From: Lyngbya sp. HA4199-MV5 | GTDB lineage: Bacteria; Cyanobacteriota; Cyanobacteriia; Leptolyngbyales; Leptolyngbyaceae | Length of the DNA: 62,747 bases | Assembly (NCBI GenBank): GCA_019359375.1 | Contig: JAHHHL010000039.1 | Coordinates: forward strand, 1-62,747 | Reading direction: 5' to 3' | In this document: positions 1 through 8,245 of the stretch, one piece after another | How the letters are laid out: each line of letters begins with the position of its first letter | Numbering within the stretch: the first letter of the stretch is position 1 | The notes under the pieces: generated by a model | What the model was told of the DNA's origin: nothing | Seen by the model: only the letters and a program-made list of their open reading frames with translations | Database searches by the model: none | Program-made: the position numbers and the translations under genes

Positions 1-166
1 GGGCTGCCAGATTTTTTGAATGGTCGGTTGAAACCCCTACAGCTCAAAAAATTCCTTCAGAATTGCTAGACCTTTGGTCTGACCTACTCTGCTATGCTGC
101 GTGATTGGCTAAAGTCGAGCTAAGGATGGAGCATTAAATCACTTCAACAACCTCAGCCGTTTACTT

Positions 167-236
167 GTAGGGCGTGACATGGGGCAGAGGTCTTTGGACG
201 AAGGCAAGGACTGTTTACCGCATACCACGCCCCTAC
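167..236. repeat. Imperfect palindromic intergenic repeat
   Basis: The arm GTAGGGCGTG pairs with CACGCCCCTAC about 50 bases further on. It lies just downstream of the minus-strand synthase gene, so it may act as a 3' end hairpin. There is no clear U-tract, and no second copy was noticed in this window. Confidence 0.45.
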
Positions 237-244
237 GCAAAGCA

Positions 245-1066
245 TTACTTACTGCTACTCGTCAACTGCTCTACCAGTGCCAGCACCTTGGTGCGACTTA
301 ACTTGGCTTCCCCTTGCGCCAGCGCATCCAATGTGGCATGAGCAAAGCCTAGAGGGAGACGGCAGAAATCCAGCGCTGGACCAGAGGGTAGGGCATTGGT
401 ATACGCATCTGCCAGTGCTAAGTTGCGTCGTGCATAGGCATACATCTCGTCTTGATTCCAACCTTCGGGAAAGAAGCCCACCCCACGCACCAGATCATCG
501 GATTGGTTGCGTAAGATATTGACTGCTTGCAAGCCACGCCCAAACCCGACCGCGTGAGCACGATTGGTTTGCGTGCCGTCATACCATCCCCACAGGTCAG
601 ACAGCAAAAGCCCAACCGCACCCGCTGCACAGAACGTATAGCGATCGAGATCTGCCTCTGTTTTAATCGTCCAATTCTGTGCTGCCCAATACGCCATGCG
701 GTCTGCCATTGCAGCGGTGGCATCCCACACGCGTGGGGCGATCGCGATCGGGGCAAACGTCGCCCATTCGCCAATGCGTGTCGTCACCTCTGGCAGCAGG
801 GTTGTGTGACTCAGCAGCAGTGCCTCTAAGCTACTCTCGTCGATCGCACCATCTGCCGCCTGAAGAGACAGACTGATCATCTGTAGCAGCTTGGCTTTCA
901 GCGCATTATCCAGATCAGGGTGGTCTTCAATCTCATCGATCGCACGCATACAAAGGTACGCCGATGCAACAGCCTCTTGTAAACCCGAAGGCAGCCGACT
1001 AATCGGGATATAAAACGTACGGCTTGTTTCTGCCAAAACTTCTAGAGCAGTCTTACGTAATTCCAT
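245..1066 (-). CDS. Squalene/phytoene synthase family protein
   Basis: Head-to-head prenyl transferase of the trans-isoprenyl diphosphate synthase fold, condensing two prenyl diphosphates at the start of carotenoid or squalene/hopanoid synthesis. The first Asp-rich motif is visible as DEIED near residue 43. The second is altered: NILRNQSDDLVRG near residue 185, where the family has D..ED. The start used here is the internal ATG at 1066, preceded by AGGAG at a 7-base spacing; an upstream ATG at 1090 would add eight residues and has no such site. At about 273 residues it is on the short side of the family. It stands alone and I cannot say whether it is a phytoene or squalene synthase; the divergent second motif makes the substrate uncertain. 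Confidence 0.8.
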   Translation of the reverse strand: MELRKTALEVLAETSRTFYIPISRLPSGLQEAVASAYLCMRAIDEIEDHPDLDNALKAKLLQMISLSLQAADGAIDESSLEALLLSHTTLLPEVTTRIGEWATFAPIAIAPRVWDATAAMADRMAYWAAQNWTIKTEADLDRYTFCAAGAVGLLLSDLWGWYDGTQTNRAHAVGFGRGLQAVNILRNQSDDLVRGVGFFPEGWNQDEMYAYARRNLALADAYTNALPSGPALDFCRLPLGFAHATLDALAQGEAKLSRTKVLALVEQLTSSSK

Positions 1067-1661
1067 TCCTTCGCTCCTCTTAACCACCACACCGAGTTCG
1101 CTCTAAATATATAGCAAAAAACTTAATTTTTACTAAGAAGGAGTCTGCACCCTGCTTAAGGCTTCTCACTCCTTATACTACAGAACCTTAAAATTGCCTT
1201 CACCCTGCAAGACGTAGGTGAAGTAAGTTTTGCAGCTGTGACAAACTAGCTTGCCTATTTGAATGTCAATAGACCAATGACAAAACGACCACACGCTTAG
1301 CTCAAGTCTGCCTTCAAACGATGTGGAGTCCTTCAGAAGAAGCATGATAGCAACCACGTTTGACCAACATTAGAAACGAGATGCTGTTTGCAAATGCGGC
1401 ACGATTTTGATGGCTACGGTTGACAAAAAGTGGAACTAACATGTCAGATGAATGACAAAAGGCAGACTCAAATCACGCATCAACTTATAGAGAGAGTGAA
1501 GGTGTGTGGAGAGAGCAGCCAAAACATTGTGAAACGTTCCCGGAAACGGACGACTCACTAATAGCTTGAATTCTTATCTCATCTTGACAAAACAGAAATT
1601 TTTACGTTCAGAGTATTTTAAGAAATGTTAACTTGACGAATACAATGTGAGCAAACCTGCT
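1067..1661. other. Intergenic region, no gene seen
   Basis: This 595-base gap lies between the start of the minus-strand synthase gene and the end of the minus-strand permease gene. Only very short open frames without convincing ribosome sites occur. It should hold the promoter of the synthase gene near 1070-1150, but I see no clear -35/-10 pair. Confidence 0.5.
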
Positions 1662-2600
1662 TTATTCGACCGTACCTTCTGGGCTGTAAGGATTGCCCAG
1701 CGCAGCGGGTGGCGTTGCTTTACCCGCCAAGCCGATCATCGCCAGTAGCGCTATCGCATAGGGCAACATCACCAAAAACTGATAGGGAATGTTGAGATTA
1801 AATGCCTGAATGCGTAGCTGCAATGCCTCAGTTGCACCAAACAGAAGGCAAGCAAGCACCGTGCTCACCGGATGCCATCGCCCAAAAATTAACGCTGCCA
1901 GCGCAATAAAACCTTTTCCCGCGCTGATATCCTCTGTAAAGAACTTCACATGTACCAGCACTAAATAGGCTCCTCCCAATCCGGCTAAACCGCCACTTAA
2001 GATGACGCTGATGTAACGCACCAGTGCTACCCGAATGCCTGCTGTATCGGCTGCACGAGGGTATTCACCAACGGCTCGTAAGGTCAACCCCAAACTGGTA
2101 TGAAAGAGTATGTAGGTACTCAGCGGCAGCAAGAGGAGCAAAAAATAAACGAGTGGGTCTTGATTGAAGAGAAGTGAACCCAGAATTGGGATTTGACTGA
2201 GACCGGGAATGGCGATCGCCGGAAGCCCCGGCAGTTTTTGCGTCGTATTACCATTAAAGACAAGTCGCGACATAAACGCCGTTAGCCCTGCTGCCGAGAG
2301 ATTGATCGCTAACCCTGACACCAATTGATTGACCTGCAAGGTAACAGACAGGTACGCATGCAGTAGCCCCACCAGCCCACCGCTTACCACCGCTGCTACA
2401 ATCCCAACCCACACATTCTGATTGCTGTAAAACGTCGCCGCTGCCCCCACAAAGGCTCCCGTGAGCAACATGCCTTCTAGCCCAATGTTCAAAACGCCCG
2501 ATCGCTCAGACCACAGCCCTCCCAACGCCGCAAACGCTAACGGCATCGACAGGCGTAAACTGGCAGAGAGGTAGTCGGAGAGAAAGGCGAGATCGTTCAT
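1662..2600 (-). CDS. ABC transporter permease, nucleoside/simple-sugar type (NupQ-like)
   Basis: Inner-membrane permease subunit of the branched-chain-permease fold used by BmpA/Nup-type nucleoside importers. The 312-residue protein is almost entirely hydrophobic with about eight to ten membrane segments. It has the family-typical stretch SERSGVLNIGLEGMLLTGAF near residues 31-50. Its partner is the permease at 3146-4222 on the same strand; the pair is split by a plus-strand DUF2721 gene. No ATPase or binding protein gene is in the window, so the rest of the transporter must be elsewhere. The substrate (nucleoside, purine or sugar) cannot be told from the permease alone. Confidence 0.85.
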   Translation of the reverse strand: MNDLAFLSDYLSASLRLSMPLAFAALGGLWSERSGVLNIGLEGMLLTGAFVGAAATFYSNQNVWVGIVAAVVSGGLVGLLHAYLSVTLQVNQLVSGLAINLSAAGLTAFMSRLVFNGNTTQKLPGLPAIAIPGLSQIPILGSLLFNQDPLVYFLLLLLPLSTYILFHTSLGLTLRAVGEYPRAADTAGIRVALVRYISVILSGGLAGLGGAYLVLVHVKFFTEDISAGKGFIALAALIFGRWHPVSTVLACLLFGATEALQLRIQAFNLNIPYQFLVMLPYAIALLAMIGLAGKATPPAALGNPYSPEGTVE

Positions 2601-2605
2601 AGAAG

Positions 2606-2746
2606 GGAAAGGATAAGGGATGAAGGATAAAGGATGAAAAGTTTTGAGTTTTGAGTTTGAAGAGCAGTCAGCAGTCAGCGGTTGGTTTTCTTAGCCTTTA
2701 GCCTTTCCTTCTGCCCTCTGCCCTCTGCCTTCTGCCCTCTATTTTT
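2606..2746. repeat. Heptanucleotide repeat block
   Basis: Low-complexity sequence built of 7-base units such as GGATGAA, TTTGAGT, TTTAGCC and CTGCCCT, with purine-rich units on the left and pyrimidine-rich units on the right. It fills the gap upstream of the DUF2721 gene, and the open frame upstream of 2754 is translated repeat, not gene. Confidence 0.8.
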
Positions 2747-2753
2747 ATTTGTT

Positions 2754-3149
2754 ATGGAACTGACACTCACCACGCCTGCTTTGCTGTTTCCTGCTATTTC
2801 ATTGGTGCTTTTGGCGTATACCAATCGCTTTCTGACATTATCGGCGCTGGTGCGGAGTTTGCACTCTGACTACAAAAAGGAGCCTGATCCTTTTATGCTG
2901 GTGGAAATTCGCAGTCTGCGCCATCGGGTACAACTGCTGCGCGATATGCAGTTTTTGGGCGTGAGCAGTTTTTTGCTGTGTACAATCTGCATGTTTGTTC
3001 TCTTTGCGGGTCAGGTTTGGGTTGGCGGTCTACTTTTTGGCTTGAGTTTGCTGCTGCTGATTTGCTCTCTTGCCATTTCAGTCCGTGAGATTCAAATTTC
3101 GACCCATGCGCTCGATTTGCACCTGCGTGACCTTGAAAACCAGCGTTAG
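2754..3149 (+). CDS. DUF2721 family membrane protein
   Basis: A 131-residue protein with an N-terminal membrane segment, a charged central stretch (around SDYKKEPDPF and RSLRHRVQLLRD) and two adjacent membrane segments at about residues 65-105. This matches the DUF2721 pattern of small membrane proteins of unknown function. I chose the ATG at 2754 because the upstream open frame consists of heptanucleotide repeat. Its stop overlaps the stop of the convergent permease gene by four bases. It sits between two permease genes on the other strand, so it is probably not part of that transporter. Confidence 0.75.
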   Translation: MELTLTTPALLFPAISLVLLAYTNRFLTLSALVRSLHSDYKKEPDPFMLVEIRSLRHRVQLLRDMQFLGVSSFLLCTICMFVLFAGQVWVGGLLFGLSLLLLICSLAISVREIQISTHALDLHLRDLENQR

Positions 3150-4222
3150 GGTTTTGCAGCGGCGGCAAGCGAACCGATCGGCTGTGGACGAGCCGCCACT
3201 TTGCGTTCTAAAACGAGACCAATGGCAATAAAGAGAACAGTTAACCCTTGAATGGCGTAAACAACGGTGACGGGAACTCCAGCACTGCGCTGCATGACAT
3301 TGGCTCCCCCCCGCAAGGCACCAAAAAAGAGCGAGGTGAGCAGCACGCCCGCTAAATTGCCCCGGCTGAGAAAGGCGATCGCGATCGCATCAAAGCCATA
3401 ACCGGGCGAAAAGTTCTCAAACAGACGGTATTTTAGCCCCATCACTTCACCAGAGCCTGCCAGTCCCGCCAAGCCGCCGGATAGTGCCATCACCAGCATG
3501 ATCGTGCGCTCCACCGAGATCCCCGCATACCGAGCCGCGATCGGGTTTTGCCCAACGGTTTCAATCTGGTAGCCAAGAGGCGATCGGGCAAAGACAACCC
3601 ACAGCACGATCGTTGCCAGCACTCCCAGCAAAATGCCCGCGTGAGTCTGCGTTTGCGGCAGCACGATCGGCAACTGGGCAGCGGGATCAATCATGGCACT
3701 GTAAGGAGTTGGCGCTTCGGGGTCTTTCATGGGGCTGCTGACCAGATAGCTCACCAGATTTTGAGCGATATAGTTCAGCAGCAAGGTCGTAATGACTTCG
3801 TTTACGCCCCGGATGGCTTTCAGGTAGCCAGGAATGAAGCCCCACAGTCCTCCCAGCAGAAAGCCGCCCAGCAGTGCCAGCGGGACGTGAATCACCAGGG
3901 GCAACCCATGCAGATACAGCCCGACGATCGTGCTGCCCAAGCCACCCATATAAATCTGTCCTTCGCCACCAATGTTGAACTGCCCCGCTTTGAGGGCAAC
4001 CAGAATGCCCAGACTTGCCAGCAACAGGGGAGCGGTTTTAGTCAACGTATTGCTAAAGCCGTAGTAGTTGGCGAGAGATTCTGTAAAGAGGACTGAGTAA
4101 GCTTTGAGGGGACTGACCCCCGCGATCGCAATCAGCCCTGCACCCACCAGTAAGGCAGCCGTGATCGCCAAAAAGGGAGACAAAACAGGCAACAGCCAAC
4201 GCGCACGATCGTTCACAAGCAA
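3146..4222 (-). CDS. ABC transporter permease, nucleoside/simple-sugar type (NupP-like)
   Basis: Second permease subunit of a BmpA/Nup-type importer, 358 residues with about ten membrane segments. The characteristic GQFNIGGEGQIYMGGLG stretch is seen at about residues 80-96. The N-terminus carries one hydrophobic segment before the core, as in NupP-type proteins, which are longer than the NupQ type. It is transcribed toward the second permease gene (1662-2600), about 545 bases away beyond the DUF2721 gene. The two would normally be adjacent; the gap has been filled by the DUF2721 gene and repeat DNA. Substrate not determinable here. Confidence 0.85.
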   Translation of the reverse strand: MLVNDRARWLLPVLSPFLAITAALLVGAGLIAIAGVSPLKAYSVLFTESLANYYGFSNTLTKTAPLLLASLGILVALKAGQFNIGGEGQIYMGGLGSTIVGLYLHGLPLVIHVPLALLGGFLLGGLWGFIPGYLKAIRGVNEVITTLLLNYIAQNLVSYLVSSPMKDPEAPTPYSAMIDPAAQLPIVLPQTQTHAGILLGVLATIVLWVVFARSPLGYQIETVGQNPIAARYAGISVERTIMLVMALSGGLAGLAGSGEVMGLKYRLFENFSPGYGFDAIAIAFLSRGNLAGVLLTSLFFGALRGGANVMQRSAGVPVTVVYAIQGLTVLFIAIGLVLERKVAARPQPIGSLAAAAKP

Positions 4223-4426
4223 TTAAAGGCGGTAGGAAACAATGACACGGATCCTACCCTAAGTTGCCTGGTTCGCACTGTGTCAGGCGATCGCAAATGG
4301 TCGATCCACACAATGGGGTGAACCAACCGTTCAAACCTCTAGTCTACTCATTCGGAGTAACAGGTTTCCACTGATTGCTGATTCAAAAACCGCGATGTCG
4401 TTTGATCTAGCCCAGACTACACATTC

Positions 4427-4456
4427 TAAAAACTAACAACTAAAAACTAACAACTA
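4427..4456. repeat. Short heptanucleotide repeat (AACTAAA/AACAACT type)
   Basis: About four 7-base units of the AAAACTAACAACT class directly downstream of the thioredoxin gene. Longer blocks of the same unit class occur near 40070-40145, 45433 and 56280-56400. Confidence 0.6.
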
Positions 4457-4457
4457 C

Positions 4458-5279
4458 TCAATACAGCGCCATCACCAACCGTTTGCGGTAGTCTTTGGTT
4501 AACGCGTGGTTGTCGCCAAGCAGGTCAAACACTGCCACCATCGCTTTGCGGGCACCATCGTCTCGAAACCGTCGATCGTGGGTGAGAATCGTCAGAAATT
4601 GCTCTAAGGCAGCGGCATAGTTTTCGTCTAGCACCAGGTTTGCGGCGTGCTGAAAGGCGCGATCGAGGTCGCTGTCATCTCCTGGCTGAGTCGCCAGTTG
4701 TTTGAACTGCACTAGCGCTTTCAACGTTTTGGCATGGGGCGCGTACTCTTTGTCGTAGTCTTGAATTTTTGCCAGCAAGGTTTCTGCCACATCCAGGCGA
4801 TCGGCTTCAATGTAAAAGTTAGCGGCTTCTAGAGTCAACCCCCGATTGTCCGGGTGCTGCTCCAGCAATGACCTGAGCCGTGTTTCAGCCTGAGCGACAT
4901 TGCCGATCGCCGCATCCGCATAGATGGCTTCCAGAGCCTCATCTAACACCGATGTGATTTGGAGTTGCGCCAAAAACTCACGCAGCTTTGGTTCCGGCAA
5001 CATCCCCACAAAGCCATCTGTCACCGTGCCATTGACCGCGACCTTGACATCGGGAACGCCCTCAACGCCGTAAGTATGGGCAAGTTCAGGATTCTGATCG
5101 ATATCAACTTTTGCCAGCACAAAGTCATACTCCTGCGCCAGCTTTTCCAGCACAGGTTTCAACATCTGGCAGGGACCGCACCACTGGGCAAAGAAGTCTA
5201 CGAGTACAGGCTTTTCGTGTGACTTTTCAATGACCTCAGTGGTGAAGGTTGCCTGGTTAACCGAAAGCGACGCACCCAT
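4458..5279 (-). CDS. Thioredoxin-TPR protein, CnoX/YbbN-like
   Basis: 273 residues. Residues 1-108 are a thioredoxin fold with an intact redox site WCGPC (residues 33-37) and the cis-Pro region GVPDVK. The rest is helical with TPR-like repeats (for example LRSLLEQHPDNRGL and the block ending AALEQFLTIL). This layout matches the CnoX/YbbN chaperedoxin family, which protects clients from oxidative damage; the intact CxxC suggests reductase activity as well. The gene follows dps with a TAATG stop-start overlap at 5279, so the two are translationally coupled. An oxidative-stress operon is a reasonable inference. Confidence 0.85.
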   Translation of the reverse strand: MGASLSVNQATFTTEVIEKSHEKPVLVDFFAQWCGPCQMLKPVLEKLAQEYDFVLAKVDIDQNPELAHTYGVEGVPDVKVAVNGTVTDGFVGMLPEPKLREFLAQLQITSVLDEALEAIYADAAIGNVAQAETRLRSLLEQHPDNRGLTLEAANFYIEADRLDVAETLLAKIQDYDKEYAPHAKTLKALVQFKQLATQPGDDSDLDRAFQHAANLVLDENYAAALEQFLTILTHDRRFRDDGARKAMVAVFDLLGDNHALTKDYRKRLVMALY

Positions 5280-5860
5280 TATTTTGCTTTTGCGCTAGTT
5301 TTTTCAGCCGTTGCCTTTTCTGTTGTCCCAGCGGCACCGTTGCTGCTGGCAACCACGCTTGCTTGCAAATGCGCCTCCAGGAACCACAGCCGTTTGTCGA
5401 TCGCCCGCGACACCTCTGTGTAGAGATCCGCCGTGTCTGCATCCCCCAGATCATCGGTTTTGGCGATACCCTGACGCACCAACTTGGCGTAAATGGCATA
5501 GCGATCGGCAAGCGCGACGACATGATCTTTGCCGTCCAGAATGTCAAAGGGATACTCCGGCAGTTCTGAAACCTGTGCCGCAACCCGCGCCGTTCCCAAC
5601 GCCAGACCACCCAGCGCCGTCACCCGCTCAGCGACTAAATCCACAAATTCTTCCAGTTCGCTTGCCAGTTCATCAAACAGTTCATGCAACTGGTAAAAGT
5701 CCAGACCCTTCACATTCCAGTGCGCCTGCTTCACCTGCGTTTTGAGATCGAGCGTAAAAGCTAAGGTCTGGTTGAGCAGTCCAATAATCTGAGCGCGCGT
5801 TTCGGCGGGCAGATCAATGCGCGTTGCGTACAGCGGTTGCTTGTAATCCGTACTACCCAT
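5279..5860 (-). CDS. dps: Dps family DNA-protection/ferritin-like protein
   Basis: 193 residues. Expected ferroxidase ligands can be seen: His in AHWNVKG, His and Asp in LHELFDEL, and Asp and Glu in EFVDLVAERV. Dps proteins form 12-subunit shells, oxidise and store iron and protect DNA from peroxide. The C-terminal tail from about residue 170 is rich in Ala, Lys, Thr and Ser, like a flexible tail. The start ATG at 5860 gives a normal N-terminus. It is the first gene of a two-gene minus-strand operon with the thioredoxin-TPR gene, overlapping it by one base. Regulation is not evident from the sequence. Confidence 0.9.
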   Translation of the reverse strand: MGSTDYKQPLYATRIDLPAETRAQIIGLLNQTLAFTLDLKTQVKQAHWNVKGLDFYQLHELFDELASELEEFVDLVAERVTALGGLALGTARVAAQVSELPEYPFDILDGKDHVVALADRYAIYAKLVRQGIAKTDDLGDADTADLYTEVSRAIDKRLWFLEAHLQASVVASSNGAAGTTEKATAEKTSAKAK

Positions 5861-6236
5861 GTGCTTGAGCCTCTTGCAGAATCTTGATCCATATCTAGTT
5901 TAGAGAGAAAAGCCCCAAAACGTGTAGAAGGTTTTGAAAGGATGTCTGAAAAGTACGATCAGCAGCGGATGAGAAGCGGATGAAACGGATGGCTCACGGC
6001 TTGAAGCCAAGATCTACCTTCTGCGACCGCTTTTAGCTGTTGTCAACTGGTTTGATGCTTTTCAAACACCCTCTTAAACGTCTTCGTTGAGTGAGCTTTT
6101 CATTCTCTGCGAAGTGAACCATTTACGACCTCACAACAGTCTTAGAGAAAGAGAGCAGTCTTCAAGGAAAAGAAGGGGAATCCCCGGATCACTTGAAGGT
6201 TGGATGAAGAACGAAGAGTCATTATCTGCATTTGCT

Positions 6237-6437
6237 ATGAACACACCACTTTTCGATCGCGCAATGGTAGTCAAGCTGTTTGCTGTTTTTACGCTGATAG
6301 GAACAGTCGCCGCCGTCTTGCCGATTCCCCGTTTTGGGACAGATATTAAAGGCGTTGGGTTGGAGTCGCCGCTCCACAAAGAAATTGGCGTGAAGTTGTC
6401 AGCGATGGAGCAGCATTGGCAGGGCGTAGAGCAATGA
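6237..6437 (+). CDS. Small hypothetical membrane protein
   Basis: A 66-residue open frame starting MNTPLFDRAMV with one hydrophobic segment (VKLFAVFTLIGTVAAVL) followed by a short polar tail. An in-frame ATG at 6204 would add 11 residues; neither start has a strong ribosome site. I do not recognise a family. The membrane segment and codon pattern make it plausible, but it could be non-coding. Confidence 0.4.
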   Translation: MNTPLFDRAMVVKLFAVFTLIGTVAAVLPIPRFGTDIKGVGLESPLHKEIGVKLSAMEQHWQGVEQ

Positions 6438-6487
6438 TGAGTCGTTGAGCGATCAGCCGTCAGCTTTGCTTTCATGCTGATGCTTCT

Positions 6488-6904
6488 TTACTCAGCCGCT
6501 TTTTCTTCAGGCTTGCGGGTTTTGGCTTCGATATCCTCTAGCGTTTGCAGCACCAGGCGTTTTGCTTGCAGGTTCCAGCCCCACTTTTGCACGTTGAAGG
6601 CGATCGCCGCTCCCACAAACGTGGCAATGAAGTCTAACGGCTGCATGAACGAAATGCCCAGCAGCAGCCCCAACCCCGCAATGCCCCAGAAGGGTAGCGC
6701 CACTGCCTGACGCTGATTTTCGACAATCTGGCTGATGGGATCGGTTGGCAGTTCTGCTAGAAGCGTCTCTTTGACCTGGCGCTGTTCACCGGGAGGTACG
6801 GACAAACCAATTTTTTGCCGCAGCTTTTCGATTTTGCGGGCATCGGTGCTGTATTGCGTTAACTCGTCCTCTGCCATGAGGATTAAGCGCTCGTATTGTC
6901 CCAT
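6488..6904 (-). CDS. Conserved cyanobacterial membrane protein, unknown function
   Basis: 138 residues. The N-terminal ~70 residues are charged and helical (AEDELTQYSTDARKIEKLRQ). A hydrophobic hairpin follows at about residues 70-105 (FWGIAGLGLLLGISF and the block ending FVGAAIAF), then a charged C-terminal helix ending EEKAAE. The look is of a cytoplasmic coiled region anchored by two membrane helices. No catalytic motif is visible. It lies 30 bases downstream of the TPR gene on the same strand and may be co-transcribed with it. Confidence 0.65.
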   Translation of the reverse strand: MGQYERLILMAEDELTQYSTDARKIEKLRQKIGLSVPPGEQRQVKETLLAELPTDPISQIVENQRQAVALPFWGIAGLGLLLGISFMQPLDFIATFVGAAIAFNVQKWGWNLQAKRLVLQTLEDIEAKTRKPEEKAAE

Positions 6905-6934
6905 TGACTTTCCTCAGCGTTGTCTGGGCTTCTA

Positions 6935-8059
6935 TTATCCCTTACTGGGCTGCGATCGCCGCAAGGCAACAGTACGATTCTTCTGAGCCAGTGCATCATT
7001 AGGATTAAGCGCTAACACCTTGTCGTAGCAGGCGATCGCGTCTTCCATCCGTCCCAGGCTCAGCAAAACACTGCCCAGATTATTCTGCGCTTTCGGATCG
7101 TTGGGTCGTAGTGCGATCGCGTGATCGTAGCTGTCAGCCGCTTCGGCAAAGCGTTCCAGGTGTTTGAGTGCCACTCCTCGGTTAAACCAGCTTTCGTAAT
7201 GATTGGGTTGATCGGTCAGGGCGCGATCGTAGCTAGCGATCGCGCGTTCATAACCGCCTAGTTTCAACAAACAGCAGCCTCGTCCGTATGCTGCTGCATG
7301 GGTGGGCTGGAGTGCCAACGCTTTGTCGTAACCCAACAGCGCATCGTTGTAGCGACCAGCGTGCTTCAAGCACATCGCCCACTGATACCAGGATTCGGCA
7401 TCTTCGGGATTTAACCCCAGGGCTTTGTCGTAGCTGACGATCGCGGCTTCGTAGTCACCCAAGACCATGAGCGCGGCTCCACGATTGCTAAAGGCTGCCT
7501 GATAGTCGGGCTGTAGCTCTAGCGCCTGATTGAAATGCTTGATGGCGCTTTCGTATCGACCTGTGGCATAAAGCGCCAAGCCTTGACTGTACCAGGCATC
7601 GGCAAAGGCGGGCTGTTGCTCCAGGGCAGTGTGCAGATGGGCGATCGCGGTTTTGTACTGCCCTGTCATATACAAAGCAAGCCCCAGGCTATAGTGCGCG
7701 TTGGGATAGTCTGCCTGAAGAGCTAGCACTTGCTCGAAGCTGGCGATCGCCCGTTCATGTTGACCCAAGACAAACGCTGCCCAACCCAGACTGTAGTACG
7801 TTAACGCCTGTGCCGCATGGAAGCGAATCGCCTGTTCAAAGCTCGTCAAAGCCTCTGCATGGCGGTTGAGCGTGAGCAGCGCATTGCCTTTTTCGTTCCA
7901 GGCGTTGCCATGCTCCGGCTGAAATTGCAGGATGTGATCAAAATGCGCGATCGCTGCCTCGTATTCTCCCTGTTCGCTCAACGCCAAGCCGCGCTGAAAG
8001 ATGGCTTCAGCTTCAAGGGCTTCAGCTTCAAGTGTTTCCGTGTCGATGGTCTGACTCAT
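6935..8059 (-). CDS. Tetratricopeptide repeat protein
   Basis: 374 residues made almost wholly of about ten 34-residue TPR units with the usual W/L/G/Y/A/F/A/P spacing, for example YYSLGWAAFVLGQHERAIAS and QNNLGSVLLSLGRMEDAIAC. There is no signal peptide or extra domain. TPR arrays are protein-binding scaffolds; the partner is unknown. The gene is followed by the 138-residue membrane protein 30 bases downstream on the same strand. Upstream lies the restriction-modification insert. Confidence 0.85.
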   Translation of the reverse strand: MSQTIDTETLEAEALEAEAIFQRGLALSEQGEYEAAIAHFDHILQFQPEHGNAWNEKGNALLTLNRHAEALTSFEQAIRFHAAQALTYYSLGWAAFVLGQHERAIASFEQVLALQADYPNAHYSLGLALYMTGQYKTAIAHLHTALEQQPAFADAWYSQGLALYATGRYESAIKHFNQALELQPDYQAAFSNRGAALMVLGDYEAAIVSYDKALGLNPEDAESWYQWAMCLKHAGRYNDALLGYDKALALQPTHAAAYGRGCCLLKLGGYERAIASYDRALTDQPNHYESWFNRGVALKHLERFAEAADSYDHAIALRPNDPKAQNNLGSVLLSLGRMEDAIACYDKVLALNPNDALAQKNRTVALRRSQPSKG

Positions 8060-8245
8060 GGATGTTCGTGCGCCCTTCTAGCCAGCAAAAGCGTCTCTGG
8101 TGCTTTTACCTAACATGCCCAAAGATGTACGGATCACAGACATCAAATGCAGTGATTCCCAAAAGTAGAAGAACTGAGGAGGATAGAATGCCTAAAAATG
8201 TACGACGCTTACCCTCGCACAACCTCCACAAAAGGTAGCCACAGC

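Noticed and set aside
1-69. Open frame from the left edge ending at TAG (...LKKFLQNC)
   Set aside because: Only 22 codons long with no recognisable motif; a chance open frame of this length is likely.
277-876. Plus-strand open frames of 65-100 codons opposite the synthase gene
   Set aside because: They are antisense to a clear family gene and have no ribosome sites.
8169-8238. Tiny frame MPKNVRRLPSHNLHKR with an upstream GAGGA
   Set aside because: Sixteen codons with no conservation evidence; probably part of decayed sequence beside the restriction-modification insert.
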